64,000 bases of DNA. Origin: Oscillospiraceae bacterium. GTDB lineage: Bacteria > Bacillota > Clostridia > Oscillospirales > Oscillospiraceae. Below, piece after piece: positions 43,012-51,799 of the stretch; position 1 is the first letter of the stretch; each line of letters begins with the position of its first letter. The notes below the pieces were generated by a model. It had not been told where the DNA came from. It saw nothing but the letters and a program-made list of their open reading frames with translations, and ran no database searches. A program made the translations under genes and the position numbers. The DNA is taken from NCBI GenBank assembly GCA_020025595.1, contig JAHHRV010000005.1:1-64000 (forward strand). Direction: 5' to 3'.

Positions 43012-44382
43012 TTAAGCGTGATTGACGATATTTCTGGCAACATAGATGCCGCTGGCAGATGCGTGGGACAGGGAATGGGTGATGCCGCTGCCATCGCCGA
43101 TGATGTACAGACCCTTGTGCTTGGTCTCCAGATTCTCATCCACAGCAACTTCCATGTTGTAGAACTTAACCTCGACACCGTACAGCAGAGTGTCATCGTT
43201 GGCGGTACCGGGTGCGATTTTATCCAGAGCGTAGATCATCTCAATGATACCGTCCAGCAGACGCTTGGGCAGAACCAGGCTCAGGTCGCCGGGAGTCGCA
43301 TTCAGGGTGGGGGTGGTAAAGGACTCTTCGATACGGCTGGGTGTACTTCTGTGTCCGTTGATCAGGTCGCCAAAGCGCTGCACGATGACACCGCCGCCCA
43401 GCATATTGCTCAGACGGGCAATGCTCTCACCGTATCCGTTGGAGTCCTTAAAGGGCTCGGAGAAGTGCTTGGCAACCAGCAGAGCAAAGTTTGTATTCTG
43501 GGTCTGCTTGCTGGGATCTTCATAGCTGTGGCCGTTAACGGTCACGATGCCGTTGGTATTTTCGTTAACCACGGCGCCCTTGGGGTTCATGCAGAAGGTA
43601 CGGACCAGATCGCCATACTTCTGAGTACGATAAACAATTTTACTTTCATACAGCTCATCTGTCAGGTGAGAGAAGATTTCTGCAGGCAGCTCCACACGGA
43701 CACCCAGATCCACACGGTTGGAATTGGTTTCGATGTTCAGATCCTTACAGACCTGCTCCATCCACTTGCTGCCGCTGCGGCCGACGGAGACAATGCAGTC
43801 CTTACAGGTATAGGAGGAATCCTTGCAGTTGATCCGGTAGCCGCCATCCGTCACCTCAACAGATTCAACAGGCATATCAAAGAAGAACTGTACCTTGTCC
43901 TTTAATTCCTTATACAGATTTTCCAGCACCACATAGTTGATATCGGTGCCCAGGTGACGCACAGAGGCGTCCAGCAAATGCAGGTCATTCTGCATACACA
44001 GCTTCTTGAACTTGGTTCCTGCGGTGGAATAGAGCTTGGTGCCCTCGCCGCCGTAGTTAATGTTGATATCATCAACATAGTGCATCAGCTCCAGAGCCTT
44101 CTTTTTGCCGATGTACTCGTACAGTGTGCCGCCAAAATCATTGGTGATATTATATTTACCGTCAGAAAAAGCACCTGCACCGCCAAAACCGCTCATAATC
44201 GAACAGCTCTTACATCCAATGCAGGCCTTGATTTTATCTCCGTCAATCGGGCAGTGGCGCTTGGACAGCTCGTGTCCAGCTTCGATAACTGCAACTTTCA
44301 GATCGGGATTCAGATGAGAAAGCTCATATGCGGAAAAGATTCCTCCGGGGCCGGCACCAATAATAATTACATCAAAATTCAT
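43012..44382 (-). CDS. COG2509-type FAD-dependent dehydrogenase
   Basis: 456 residues. An N-terminal Rossmann motif DVIIIGAGPGGIFSAYEL binds FAD (residues 4-21). A Cys-rich stretch RHCPIDGDKIKACIGCKSC near 41-60 and the family signature SGFGGAGAFSDGKYN near 63-77 follow, and a C-terminal GLYIIGDGSGITHSLSHA segment near 425 closes the FAD site. The family is called uncharacterised FAD-dependent dehydrogenases; the reaction is not known. The ATG at 44382 is chosen for GGAGG 7 bases upstream; the frame is open further but lacks a site. Confidence 0.87.
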   Translation of the reverse strand: MNFDVIIIGAGPGGIFSAYELSHLNPDLKVAVIEAGHELSKRHCPIDGDKIKACIGCKSCSIMSGFGGAGAFSDGKYNITNDFGGTLYEYIGKKKALELMHYVDDININYGGEGTKLYSTAGTKFKKLCMQNDLHLLDASVRHLGTDINYVVLENLYKELKDKVQFFFDMPVESVEVTDGGYRINCKDSSYTCKDCIVSVGRSGSKWMEQVCKDLNIETNSNRVDLGVRVELPAEIFSHLTDELYESKIVYRTQKYGDLVRTFCMNPKGAVVNENTNGIVTVNGHSYEDPSKQTQNTNFALLVAKHFSEPFKDSNGYGESIARLSNMLGGGVIVQRFGDLINGHRSTPSRIEESFTTPTLNATPGDLSLVLPKRLLDGIIEMIYALDKIAPGTANDDTLLYGVEVKFYNMEVAVDENLETKHKGLYIIGDGSGITHSLSHASASGIYVARNIVNHA

Positions 44383-44459
44383 GAAACATCCTCCAATAAA
44401 TGAACGGTTTACGGGTAAAATGGCATAAATTTTTCCATTCCTCAAAATTTCCGCCAGAT

Positions 44460-44488
44460 ATTATAGCACATTGTCTTATAAATTGCAA
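44460..44488 (-). promoter_or_regulatory. Sigma-A promoter of COG2509 gene
   Basis: On the minus strand TTGCAA (44488-44483), a 17-base spacer and TATAAT (44465-44460), about 78 bases before the start codon. Confidence 0.7.
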
Positions 44489-44494
44489 CAGAAA

Positions 44495-44522
44495 AATATC
44501 CCACCTGCTTAGGTGGGATATT
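44495..44522 (-). terminator. Hairpin terminator after PlsY-like gene
   Basis: AATATCCCACCT and AGGTGGGATATT form a perfect 12-bp stem with a 4-base loop; on the minus strand a T run follows. It separates the lipid operon from the flavoprotein promoter. Confidence 0.85.
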
Positions 44523-44527
44523 ATATA

Positions 44528-45127
44528 TCAGTTGTCAGTAAAATAGACAGTATGTTTTGCAAACGCAATCAACGATACCAGCACGCAGCCTACCGCAATG
44601 GAATATTGGTTTCTGTATGTGAGGATCACGGCAGAAAGCATACCAAACACGCCAAAGGCCACCATACTGCGCAGACGGTTTGGATTGATTCGGATGATCG
44701 TCGAAAACAGAATATAAACCAGAGCCAGCAAAACACCAATTCGATTGACTGTATAAAGAGCCAGCATCTCACCAAAGGAAGTGGAAATGCACTTTCCTCC
44801 CTGAAAATGGTTGAATGGGGCGATTGCATGACCCAGAACAGGTGCTGCCATTACAAGCGCAAACAGCGGGTTATCTGGATTCAGATGGTGCAGTGCAAGT
44901 AAAATCGGAATGTAGCCCTTTAGAATGTCCAGACCGAGACAGATCATGCCCCAGAAAATACCGCAGTTGATAAATACATTTGCAGCTCCCGGGTTGTGAT
45001 CTTTGCTGATAGCGCAGATATCTATCTTCAGCACATATTGGGGAATGATTTTACAAAACAGAATGCTTCCGGACAAAAAGCCAATCACAATATACAGCAG
45101 CCACACAAACACTTCGCCTGGCATCAT
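44528..45127 (-). CDS. PlsY-like glycerol-3-phosphate acyltransferase (divergent)
   Basis: 199 residues with about five membrane helices. The three PlsY motifs are present but altered: GFLSGSILF near 16-24; DHNPGAANVF near 43-52, where PlsY has GSGNxGATN; and GHAIAPFNHFQGGKCISTS near 99-117 (in part), where PlsY has GGKGVAT. PlsY transfers acyl groups from acyl-phosphate to glycerol-3-phosphate, the first step of phospholipid synthesis. The altered motifs suggest a paralogue with a different acceptor or donor. The start overlaps the stop of the lipid glycosyltransferase as ATGA, so both act in the same lipid pathway. Confidence 0.8.
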   Translation of the reverse strand: MMPGEVFVWLLYIVIGFLSGSILFCKIIPQYVLKIDICAISKDHNPGAANVFINCGIFWGMICLGLDILKGYIPILLALHHLNPDNPLFALVMAAPVLGHAIAPFNHFQGGKCISTSFGEMLALYTVNRIGVLLALVYILFSTIIRINPNRLRSMVAFGVFGMLSAVILTYRNQYSIAVGCVLVSLIAFAKHTVYFTDN

Positions 45128-46233
45128 CTGCGGTTCATCTCCTTTATGATGGCTATTGCTGCATCCTGAGGGACATATTCACGCTGCATAGCACGCATTT
45201 TATCTGCCTGCTCCTGATCGTAAGCAAGCGAGTTTGCAAATTTGACAGCTTCCTTATCGTTATGAGCATACATCGACAGGCCATTTTCAGAGAAAAAGCG
45301 GGCATTGTATGTCTCACATCCGGGAATCGCATGAACATGCACAATGGGGATATTGGCAACCGCGGCCTCCGTGCTGGACAGTCCGCCGGGCTTGGAAATC
45401 AGCACATCCGATGCCGCCATGTAAAGCGCTACCTGTCTGGTAAATGCAACGGTGCGCAGCTGATTGCCGGAGCCGTACTTGTCATCCAGTTTCTTTTTAA
45501 GACTGTCATTTTTGCCTGTCAGAACATAGACCAGTCCGTCGGGCTTCAGGGAGCGCAGAAGCTCGCCGCACAAACCCATCATGTTTTCGCAGCCGATTCC
45601 GCCGGTCATGACCAGATATACCTTCCGATTCAGAGGAATATCCAGCTGATTTCTGGCGCTTTGCGCATCAACATGGTTGGAAAATACATCATTAACGGGA
45701 ATTCCCGTGCTGAACACCTGCTCTGCGGAAATTCCCTTGTGAATCAGCTCCTGTCTGGATTCTTCGTTCGGCACAAAGAATCCGTCCAATCGGGTTTCGT
45801 CAATAAACGGAATGCAGGTATAGTCCGTCAGCACACCATAGCAGGGAACGGTAAAATCCGGCTGCTGACGAATGGCGGTCATCACTTCCATACCATACAA
45901 ATGGGTGCAGACCACCGTATCAAAGCCATTTTCCAGAATATAAGCCTTCAGCGCATCTGCATACTGGGAATTGGCCCAATACACCGGGGAAGGCAGATTT
46001 TTAGAAGCATAAAAATCGCCGAGTTTATAAATCGCGCCAAACACTGCCGGTGTCTTTTTGATGATATTATTGTACATAGAGGAGACCACGTGCTTCATCC
46101 GTTCGCTTTGGAAGGAAACCGGGTCTGCAATCTCACAGGATATTCCGTTATTGCGCAATGCTGTTTCCAGCGCATGGGCGGCACTGTTGTGCCCTTCTCC
46201 TGTGCTGCAGGTCAATATCAATACCTTCTTGAT
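45124..46233 (-). CDS. MGDG synthase/UgtP-type lipid glycosyltransferase
   Basis: About 369 residues of the GT28/MGDG-synthase family that glycosylates diacylglycerol at the membrane. The N-terminal half has TCSTGEGHNSAAHAL (acceptor and membrane-binding side), and the C-terminal half has MTGGIGC near 215 and the nucleotide-sugar motif KPGGLSSTEAAV near 280. The start is uncertain. The family normally begins KKVLIL, and that stretch follows an ATC codon at 46233 with AAGGAGG at good spacing. No ATG is in frame; TTG codons at 46221 and 46215 would cut into the first beta strand. Translationally coupled to a PlsY-like gene. Confidence 0.82.
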   Translation of the reverse strand: MKKVLILTCSTGEGHNSAAHALETALRNNGISCEIADPVSFQSERMKHVVSSMYNNIIKKTPAVFGAIYKLGDFYASKNLPSPVYWANSQYADALKAYILENGFDTVVCTHLYGMEVMTAIRQQPDFTVPCYGVLTDYTCIPFIDETRLDGFFVPNEESRQELIHKGISAEQVFSTGIPVNDVFSNHVDAQSARNQLDIPLNRKVYLVMTGGIGCENMMGLCGELLRSLKPDGLVYVLTGKNDSLKKKLDDKYGSGNQLRTVAFTRQVALYMAASDVLISKPGGLSSTEAAVANIPIVHVHAIPGCETYNARFFSENGLSMYAHNDKEAVKFANSLAYDQEQADKMRAMQREYVPQDAAIAIIKEMNRR

Positions 46234-46366
46234 GGCGCATCTCCTCCTTCTGGGAATCTTAGGTACTGTGTGTAGTCCGCCCGGATGAGCAGACTACTTT
46301 GAATGTTAATCATAGTTCACAAATCCCGCTTGTGTCAAGCCAAAGATACCCTTATACACATTAAAT

Positions 46367-49300
46367 TCACAAAATGTCTTTAATCGGTTCTTTTTTGGCT
46401 TCCTGGGACAGTGCGGCGTTGGCTGCAGACAGCAGCAGCTTGATGCGGTTCAGCTGGTTTACTTCGCTGGCACTTGAATCATAGTCTACAGCCGCAATAT
46501 TTGCTTCAGGATGGGCATTCCGCAGGGTCTTTATAACGCCTTTTCCCACCACATGATTCGGCAGACACGCAAAGGGCTGGATGCAGACAATGTTGGTAAT
46601 TCCGGAACTGATCAGCTCCAGCATTTCACCGGTCAGGAACCAACCTTCGCCGTACTGGTTGCCGATGGACAGGAACGGCTTTGTAAGCTCTGCGATCTTG
46701 TCGATGGGCATGGGAGCCTCGAAGCGCTCACTCTTTTCCAGAGCCTCCAGCGCAGGCTTACGGATGCGGTGAATCAGACCGATACCGGTATCCGAAATCA
46801 GTGCGGTGGATTTTTTCTTGCCCAAAAATTCCGTTTTGTATTTTCCGTTATACAGGCAGTAATTCATGAAATCCATCAAATCCGGTACGATGACCTCCGC
46901 ACCTTCCTTTTCCAGCAGATCCACAAGATGATTGTTGGCCAGAGGCATATACTTGACGAGGATCTCTCCCACAATGCCCACACGGGGCTTTTTGATGGTT
47001 TCATCCAGAGGCAGGTGGTCAAAATCCGAGACGATCTCCTGACAGATGTGCTTGTACTGGTGGATATTATGCCTGCCGAGCAGTGCTTCGATACAACGGT
47101 CTTTCCATTTGCGGTGCAGTTCATTGGCAGAGCCGGGGACCTTTTCATAGGGTCGGACCCGGTACAGGCACCGCATCAGCAAATCTCCATATACAATGGC
47201 CTGAATGGCGTCGCTCACGAGGCTGGCAGTATAATGCATACCGTGATTTTTCTCCATGCCGTTGGCATTCAGAGAAATGACCGGGATATGGGAAAGTCCG
47301 GCCTTGTCCAGTGCTCTTCGAATAAAGGACACATAGTTGCTTGCACGGCAGCAGCCGCCGGTCTGGGTCATGATGATCGCCAGTTTATCGGTGTCGTATT
47401 TTCCGGACAGAACCGCCTGCATGATCTGCCCAACCACGGTGATGGAAGGGAAGCAGGCATCGTTATTCACATATTTAAGGCCTGTATCAATTGCAGCCCG
47501 GTTGTCGTTATCCAGCACTACAACATTGTAGCCGTGCTTGCGCAGCACAGGCTCCAGAATTTCAAAATGAATGGGGCTCATCTGCGGGGCAAGGATAGTA
47601 TAGCCTTCCTGCTGCATCTGTCTGGTGTATTCGGTTCTGACATACTGGTGGGGAACCGGCTTGGCCTCGATATGCTTCTCCCGGCGCATCTGCATTGCAG
47701 CAAGCAGACTGCGAATCCGAATCCGCACTGCGCCAAGATTATTCACTTCATCGATTTTCAGCAGCGTATACAGCTTGTTGCTCTTATCCAGAATTTCGCA
47801 GACCTGATCCGATGTTACGGCATCCAGACCGCAGCCGAAGGAATTCAGCTGGATCAGCTCCAGATCGTTCCGCTTTGTAACAAATTCTGCCGCATTATAG
47901 AGTCTTGAATGGTACACCCACTGGTCTACCACACGAAGGGGGCGATCCGGAGAGGGGTTCAGGGGAAGGCTGTCCTCTGTGAACACCGTCAGGCCATAGG
48001 ATGCAATCAGCTCGGGAATACCGTGGTTGATTTCGGGATCGATGTGGTAGGGTCTGCCTGCCAGAATGATGCCGTAAGCGCCTCTGCGCTCCATTTCTTC
48101 CAGCTGTTTCCGGCCTTCCTCGCGGATATCTTCCTTAGCTTTGATCTGTTCCTGCCATGCAAGGTGAACCGCTTCCCGAACTTCATCTTCCGGAATGGAC
48201 CATTCTTCCTCTGCGGTCTTTACCAGTCGGTCAGCTGCCGTTTTTTCACTGGTAAAGGCAATAAAGGGGCGAATGTAGTGAACCTGTCCCTGAGTTACCG
48301 CTTCCAGATTGTTCTTGATATTTTCGGCGTAAGATACCACCATGGGGCAGTTGTAATGGTTCTGAGCATTGTCCGTTTCCTGATGCTCATAGAAAACGCA
48401 GGGGTGGAAAATGGTTTTAATTCCCTGATCGATCAGCCACTGGACGTGTCCGTGGCTCAGCTTTGCCGGATAGCATTCCGACTCTGAGGGGATGGATTCC
48501 ATGCCCAGCTCATAGATCTTGCGGTTGGATTTGGGGGAGAGCACCACCTGGAAACCAAGTTTCTTGAAGAAAGTTGCCCAGAACGGGTAGTTTTCATACA
48601 TATTCAGCACTCTGGGAATGCCAATCGTGCCTCTGGGCGCTTCCTCTTCAGGCAGAGGAGGATAGCAATCAAACAATCTCTTCAGCTTGTAGGCCATCAT
48701 ATTGGCACCCTTGACGCAGGATTTATCCACGGCACCGGCACCTTTTTCGCAGCGGTTTCCGCTGATATGCTTACGACCGCCGGAGAACTTGTTGATGGTC
48801 AGCATACAGTTATTGGTACAGCCGCCGCAATGTACACTCTGAGAGGTATAGGTGAGATTCAGCATCTCGTCCAGAGAGAGCATGGTGCTTTTTTCTCCGT
48901 GATCGTGAGATCTTGCCACCAGTGCGGCTCCAAATGCACCCATCAGGCCGGAAATACTGGGACAGGTAGCATCAACGCCTGCAATTTTCTCAAACGCACG
49001 CAGCACCGCCTGATTGTGGAAGGTTCCGCCCTGCACCACAATGTGTCTGCCCAGTTCCTCTGCGGATGTGAGCTTGATGACCTTGTAAAGGGCGTTCTTG
49101 ATCACAGAGTAGGCAAGGCCGGCAGAGATATCTGCCACGGATGCGCCTTCCTTCTGGGCCTGCTTTACATTGGAGTTCATAAACACCGTGCAGCGGGTGC
49201 CCAGATCAACGGGAGTCTTTGACAAAAGGGCTTCTTTTGCAAAGCTTTCTGCGGTCAATCCCAAAGATACCGCAAAATTCTCAATAAAAGATCCGCATCC

Positions 49301-50650
49301 GGAGGAGCAGGCTTCGTTCAGCAGAATCGTATCCACTGCGCCGTTTTTCAGCTTGATGCATTTCATATCCTGACCGCCGATGTCCAGGACGCAGTCAACC
49401 TCCGGGTCAAAGAATGAAGCTGCGGTGCAGTGTGCAATGGTTTCGACCACGCCTTCATCCAGGGAAAAAGCGGATTTTAGCAGCGATTCGCCGTATCCCG
49501 TAGAGCAGCCTCTGACAATTTTTGCAGATGCAGGCAGCTGTTCCTTTAGCAGCTGAATGGCGTTTTTCGCTGTCTGGATGGGGTCTGCCTGATTGTTTGC
49601 ATAGTATGTAAACAGGACCTGTCCTTCTTTGCCGATCAGGACCAGCTTTGTTGTGGTGGAGCCGGCATCAATTCCAAGGTAGCAATCACCGCTGTAATCA
49701 GCAAGAGGTTCCGACGGGACGACGCTTTTCTTGTGACGATCTTCAAATGCCTTGAATTCTGCTTCATCCTGAAACAGCGGCTCCAGACGAGGCATTTCAT
49801 AAGTAATCTGAACACCCTGTTCCAGTCTGTGAATCAGGGAATCTACCGAAAGGATCGCAGCGTCTTCCGCTTCCAGCGCTGCACCCATGGCTGCAAACAG
49901 GTGGGAGTTTTCCGGATCGACAATATTATCCGGGGTAAGATGCAATGTCCGAATAAAAGCCTTCTTCAGCTCCGGCAGGAAATGAAGAGGGCCGCCCAGG
50001 AAGGCAACACAGCCCCGGATGGGCTTGCCGCAGGCCAGGCCGGAAATGGTCTGATTGACCACCGCCTGAAAAATGGAAACTGCCAGATCCGCTTTGGTGG
50101 CACCTTCGTTAATGAGTGGCTGAATGTCCGTCTTGGCAAACACACCGCAGCGTGCGGCAATGGGATAAATCTGCTTATAATCTCTTGCTGCGTCATTCAG
50201 GCCTGCTGCATCCGTCTGAAGCAGGGATGCCATCTGGTCGATAAATGAGCCTGTACCACCGGCACAGACTCCGTTCATCCGTTCATCCAGGCCGCCCCGG
50301 AAATAGATGATTTTTGCATCCTCTCCGCCTAATTCAATGGCCACATCGGTCTGAGGCGCAGAAAAATGAAGTGCGGTAGCCACTGCCACCACTTCCTGAA
50401 CGAAGGCAATATCCAGAGCCTTACCCAGATTGATGGCACCGGAGCCGGTAATTTTCACCCGCAGGGAAAATTCACCGAGCGTCTGCCTTGCCTGCTTCAA
50501 AAGGTCTTTCAAAGCTTCCTGGGTATGTGCATGATGACGACGATAATCACCATAAAGAAGCGTTCCATTGCAATCCAGGATTGTCAGCTTGACCGTAGTT
50601 GATCCAACATCAATTCCACCTAAATATACTTTTTTCTCTGCAACAGCCAT
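46367..50650 (-). CDS. Large acyl-CoA dehydratase activase (BadF/HgdC-type ATPase fused to dehydratase-like domains)
   Basis: 1427 residues. Two ASKHA ATPase domains open with GGIDVGSTTVKL near 10 and LGIDAGSTTTKL near 325. The region near 425-475 has DIGGQDMK and GCGSFIENFA, which supply the cluster-bridging Cys of HgdC-type activases. A CGGCTNNC motif lies near 608, then a DUF2229 domain (GIPRVLNMYENYPFW near 675) and a C-terminal dehydratase-like part. Relatives hydrolyse ATP to push an electron onto 2-hydroxyacyl-CoA dehydratases. No hgdAB partner or CoA transferase is nearby, so the partner is unknown. Start ATG has AAGGAG upstream. Confidence 0.9.
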   Translation of the reverse strand: MAVAEKKVYLGGIDVGSTTVKLTILDCNGTLLYGDYRRHHAHTQEALKDLLKQARQTLGEFSLRVKITGSGAINLGKALDIAFVQEVVAVATALHFSAPQTDVAIELGGEDAKIIYFRGGLDERMNGVCAGGTGSFIDQMASLLQTDAAGLNDAARDYKQIYPIAARCGVFAKTDIQPLINEGATKADLAVSIFQAVVNQTISGLACGKPIRGCVAFLGGPLHFLPELKKAFIRTLHLTPDNIVDPENSHLFAAMGAALEAEDAAILSVDSLIHRLEQGVQITYEMPRLEPLFQDEAEFKAFEDRHKKSVVPSEPLADYSGDCYLGIDAGSTTTKLVLIGKEGQVLFTYYANNQADPIQTAKNAIQLLKEQLPASAKIVRGCSTGYGESLLKSAFSLDEGVVETIAHCTAASFFDPEVDCVLDIGGQDMKCIKLKNGAVDTILLNEACSSGCGSFIENFAVSLGLTAESFAKEALLSKTPVDLGTRCTVFMNSNVKQAQKEGASVADISAGLAYSVIKNALYKVIKLTSAEELGRHIVVQGGTFHNQAVLRAFEKIAGVDATCPSISGLMGAFGAALVARSHDHGEKSTMLSLDEMLNLTYTSQSVHCGGCTNNCMLTINKFSGGRKHISGNRCEKGAGAVDKSCVKGANMMAYKLKRLFDCYPPLPEEEAPRGTIGIPRVLNMYENYPFWATFFKKLGFQVVLSPKSNRKIYELGMESIPSESECYPAKLSHGHVQWLIDQGIKTIFHPCVFYEHQETDNAQNHYNCPMVVSYAENIKNNLEAVTQGQVHYIRPFIAFTSEKTAADRLVKTAEEEWSIPEDEVREAVHLAWQEQIKAKEDIREEGRKQLEEMERRGAYGIILAGRPYHIDPEINHGIPELIASYGLTVFTEDSLPLNPSPDRPLRVVDQWVYHSRLYNAAEFVTKRNDLELIQLNSFGCGLDAVTSDQVCEILDKSNKLYTLLKIDEVNNLGAVRIRIRSLLAAMQMRREKHIEAKPVPHQYVRTEYTRQMQQEGYTILAPQMSPIHFEILEPVLRKHGYNVVVLDNDNRAAIDTGLKYVNNDACFPSITVVGQIMQAVLSGKYDTDKLAIIMTQTGGCCRASNYVSFIRRALDKAGLSHIPVISLNANGMEKNHGMHYTASLVSDAIQAIVYGDLLMRCLYRVRPYEKVPGSANELHRKWKDRCIEALLGRHNIHQYKHICQEIVSDFDHLPLDETIKKPRVGIVGEILVKYMPLANNHLVDLLEKEGAEVIVPDLMDFMNYCLYNGKYKTEFLGKKKSTALISDTGIGLIHRIRKPALEALEKSERFEAPMPIDKIAELTKPFLSIGNQYGEGWFLTGEMLELISSGITNIVCIQPFACLPNHVVGKGVIKTLRNAHPEANIAAVDYDSSASEVNQLNRIKLLLSAANAALSQEAKKEPIKDIL

Positions 50651-50686
50651 GTATATTACTCCTTTATTTAAACAACAACGCCATTC

Positions 50687-50715
50687 ATTATAGCACATGT
50701 CAGAATCAGACACAA
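50687..50715 (-). promoter_or_regulatory. Sigma-A promoter of the activase gene
   Basis: On the minus strand TTGTGT (50715-50710), a 17-base spacer and TATAAT (50692-50687), 37 bases before the start codon. Confidence 0.65.
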
Positions 50716-50724
50716 TCGGCCGGT

Positions 50725-51669
50725 TTACTGAATTTCCTTCGGAAAATGGGCGCCAATCCAGCAGGATATATCTCTTAGCACTTCGTCGTAATTGATCTCA
50801 TTCAGCAGTTCATGGCGTGCGCCGGGATATAAAACAATGGAAACATCCTCTACTTTGGATTTTTTCAGCATTTGATAAACTTTTTCCACGCCTTTTCCAT
50901 AATCTCCCACCGGGTCCATATCACCGGAAATCAGCAGGATGGGCAATTTCCTGTCCACGCTCCGAAACCAGGATGCAGAATTGGCCATGGAACTGAGTTT
51001 CGTCAAGTCACGATATCCGCAGGCCGTAAACAGGAACATACATTTGGAATCCTCCAAATACCGGTCAACGATCTTAGGATCTCTCGTCAGCCAGTCCTTG
51101 GATGTCCGGGACGGCGAAAAGCGCTTATTAAAAGAGCCAAATGCCATTTTATCCAGCATAGCGCTTCGATAAAGCGGTCCCTTCACGGAAGCCACGCACT
51201 GGCACAGGAAGCTTCCCAATTTTGCCATGGGGTTGGGGCCGCCGGTACCGCAGATCACCACTCCGTTAAGTTCATCAGCATACTTGGCAATGTACAGCCG
51301 GGTTATGAACGATCCCATGCTGTGACCAAACAGGAAGTAGGGGAGTGCAGGGTATTTCTCTTTAACAACGGTCGTCATTTTGTGCAGATCCTCTACCAGA
51401 TTCCGGTATCCGTCTTTGGCACCAAAATAGCCGTAGCGTTCGGGGCTGGAGGAAGATCCGTGTCCGATGTGATCGTGACCGCAGACCACAAATCCCTTAT
51501 CGGCCATATCCTCCATAAACCGGTGATACCGACCAATATATTCACACATACCATGGGAAATCTGAACGACACCCTTTGGCTGAATTGTGGGCACATAGAT
51601 CCAGCCTGTGACATTGCTGGTTCCGTCCGTGCTGGGAAATGACAACTTCTCAATGGTATAATTCGGCAT
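50725..51669 (-). CDS. Alpha/beta hydrolase, monoacylglycerol lipase/lysophospholipase type
   Basis: 314 residues, no signal peptide. Oxyanion motif SHGMCEYIGRY near 39-49, nucleophile elbow GHSMGS near 115, acid in ISGDMDPVG near 247, and catalytic His in YPGARHELLNE near 282. This pattern is that of the hydrolase_4 (PldB) group, which cleaves mono-acyl lipids. AGGAG stands before the ATG. It lies 130 bases downstream of the radical SAM gene on the same strand and 75 bases ahead of the activase. Confidence 0.87.
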   Translation of the reverse strand: MPNYTIEKLSFPSTDGTSNVTGWIYVPTIQPKGVVQISHGMCEYIGRYHRFMEDMADKGFVVCGHDHIGHGSSSSPERYGYFGAKDGYRNLVEDLHKMTTVVKEKYPALPYFLFGHSMGSFITRLYIAKYADELNGVVICGTGGPNPMAKLGSFLCQCVASVKGPLYRSAMLDKMAFGSFNKRFSPSRTSKDWLTRDPKIVDRYLEDSKCMFLFTACGYRDLTKLSSMANSASWFRSVDRKLPILLISGDMDPVGDYGKGVEKVYQMLKKSKVEDVSIVLYPGARHELLNEINYDEVLRDISCWIGAHFPKEIQ

Positions 51670-51737
51670 TTTATTCTCCTATCAGTGTTTTTTTGAAAAC
51701 GTCCTATATTGAATGGTGGCAGAAAACTGTAGTATGG

Positions 51738-51769
51738 AATCACCTGCTATGCGGGCACAGCAGGTGATT
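51738..51769 (-). other. Hairpin between radical SAM and hydrolase genes
   Basis: AATCACCTGCT and AGCAGGTGATT form a perfect 11-bp stem with a 10-base loop. No T run follows on either strand, so it is more likely an mRNA-processing or stability element than an efficient terminator. Confidence 0.5.
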
Positions 51770-51799
51770 CGATGATGAGGGGGTATATGATATGTCTTC

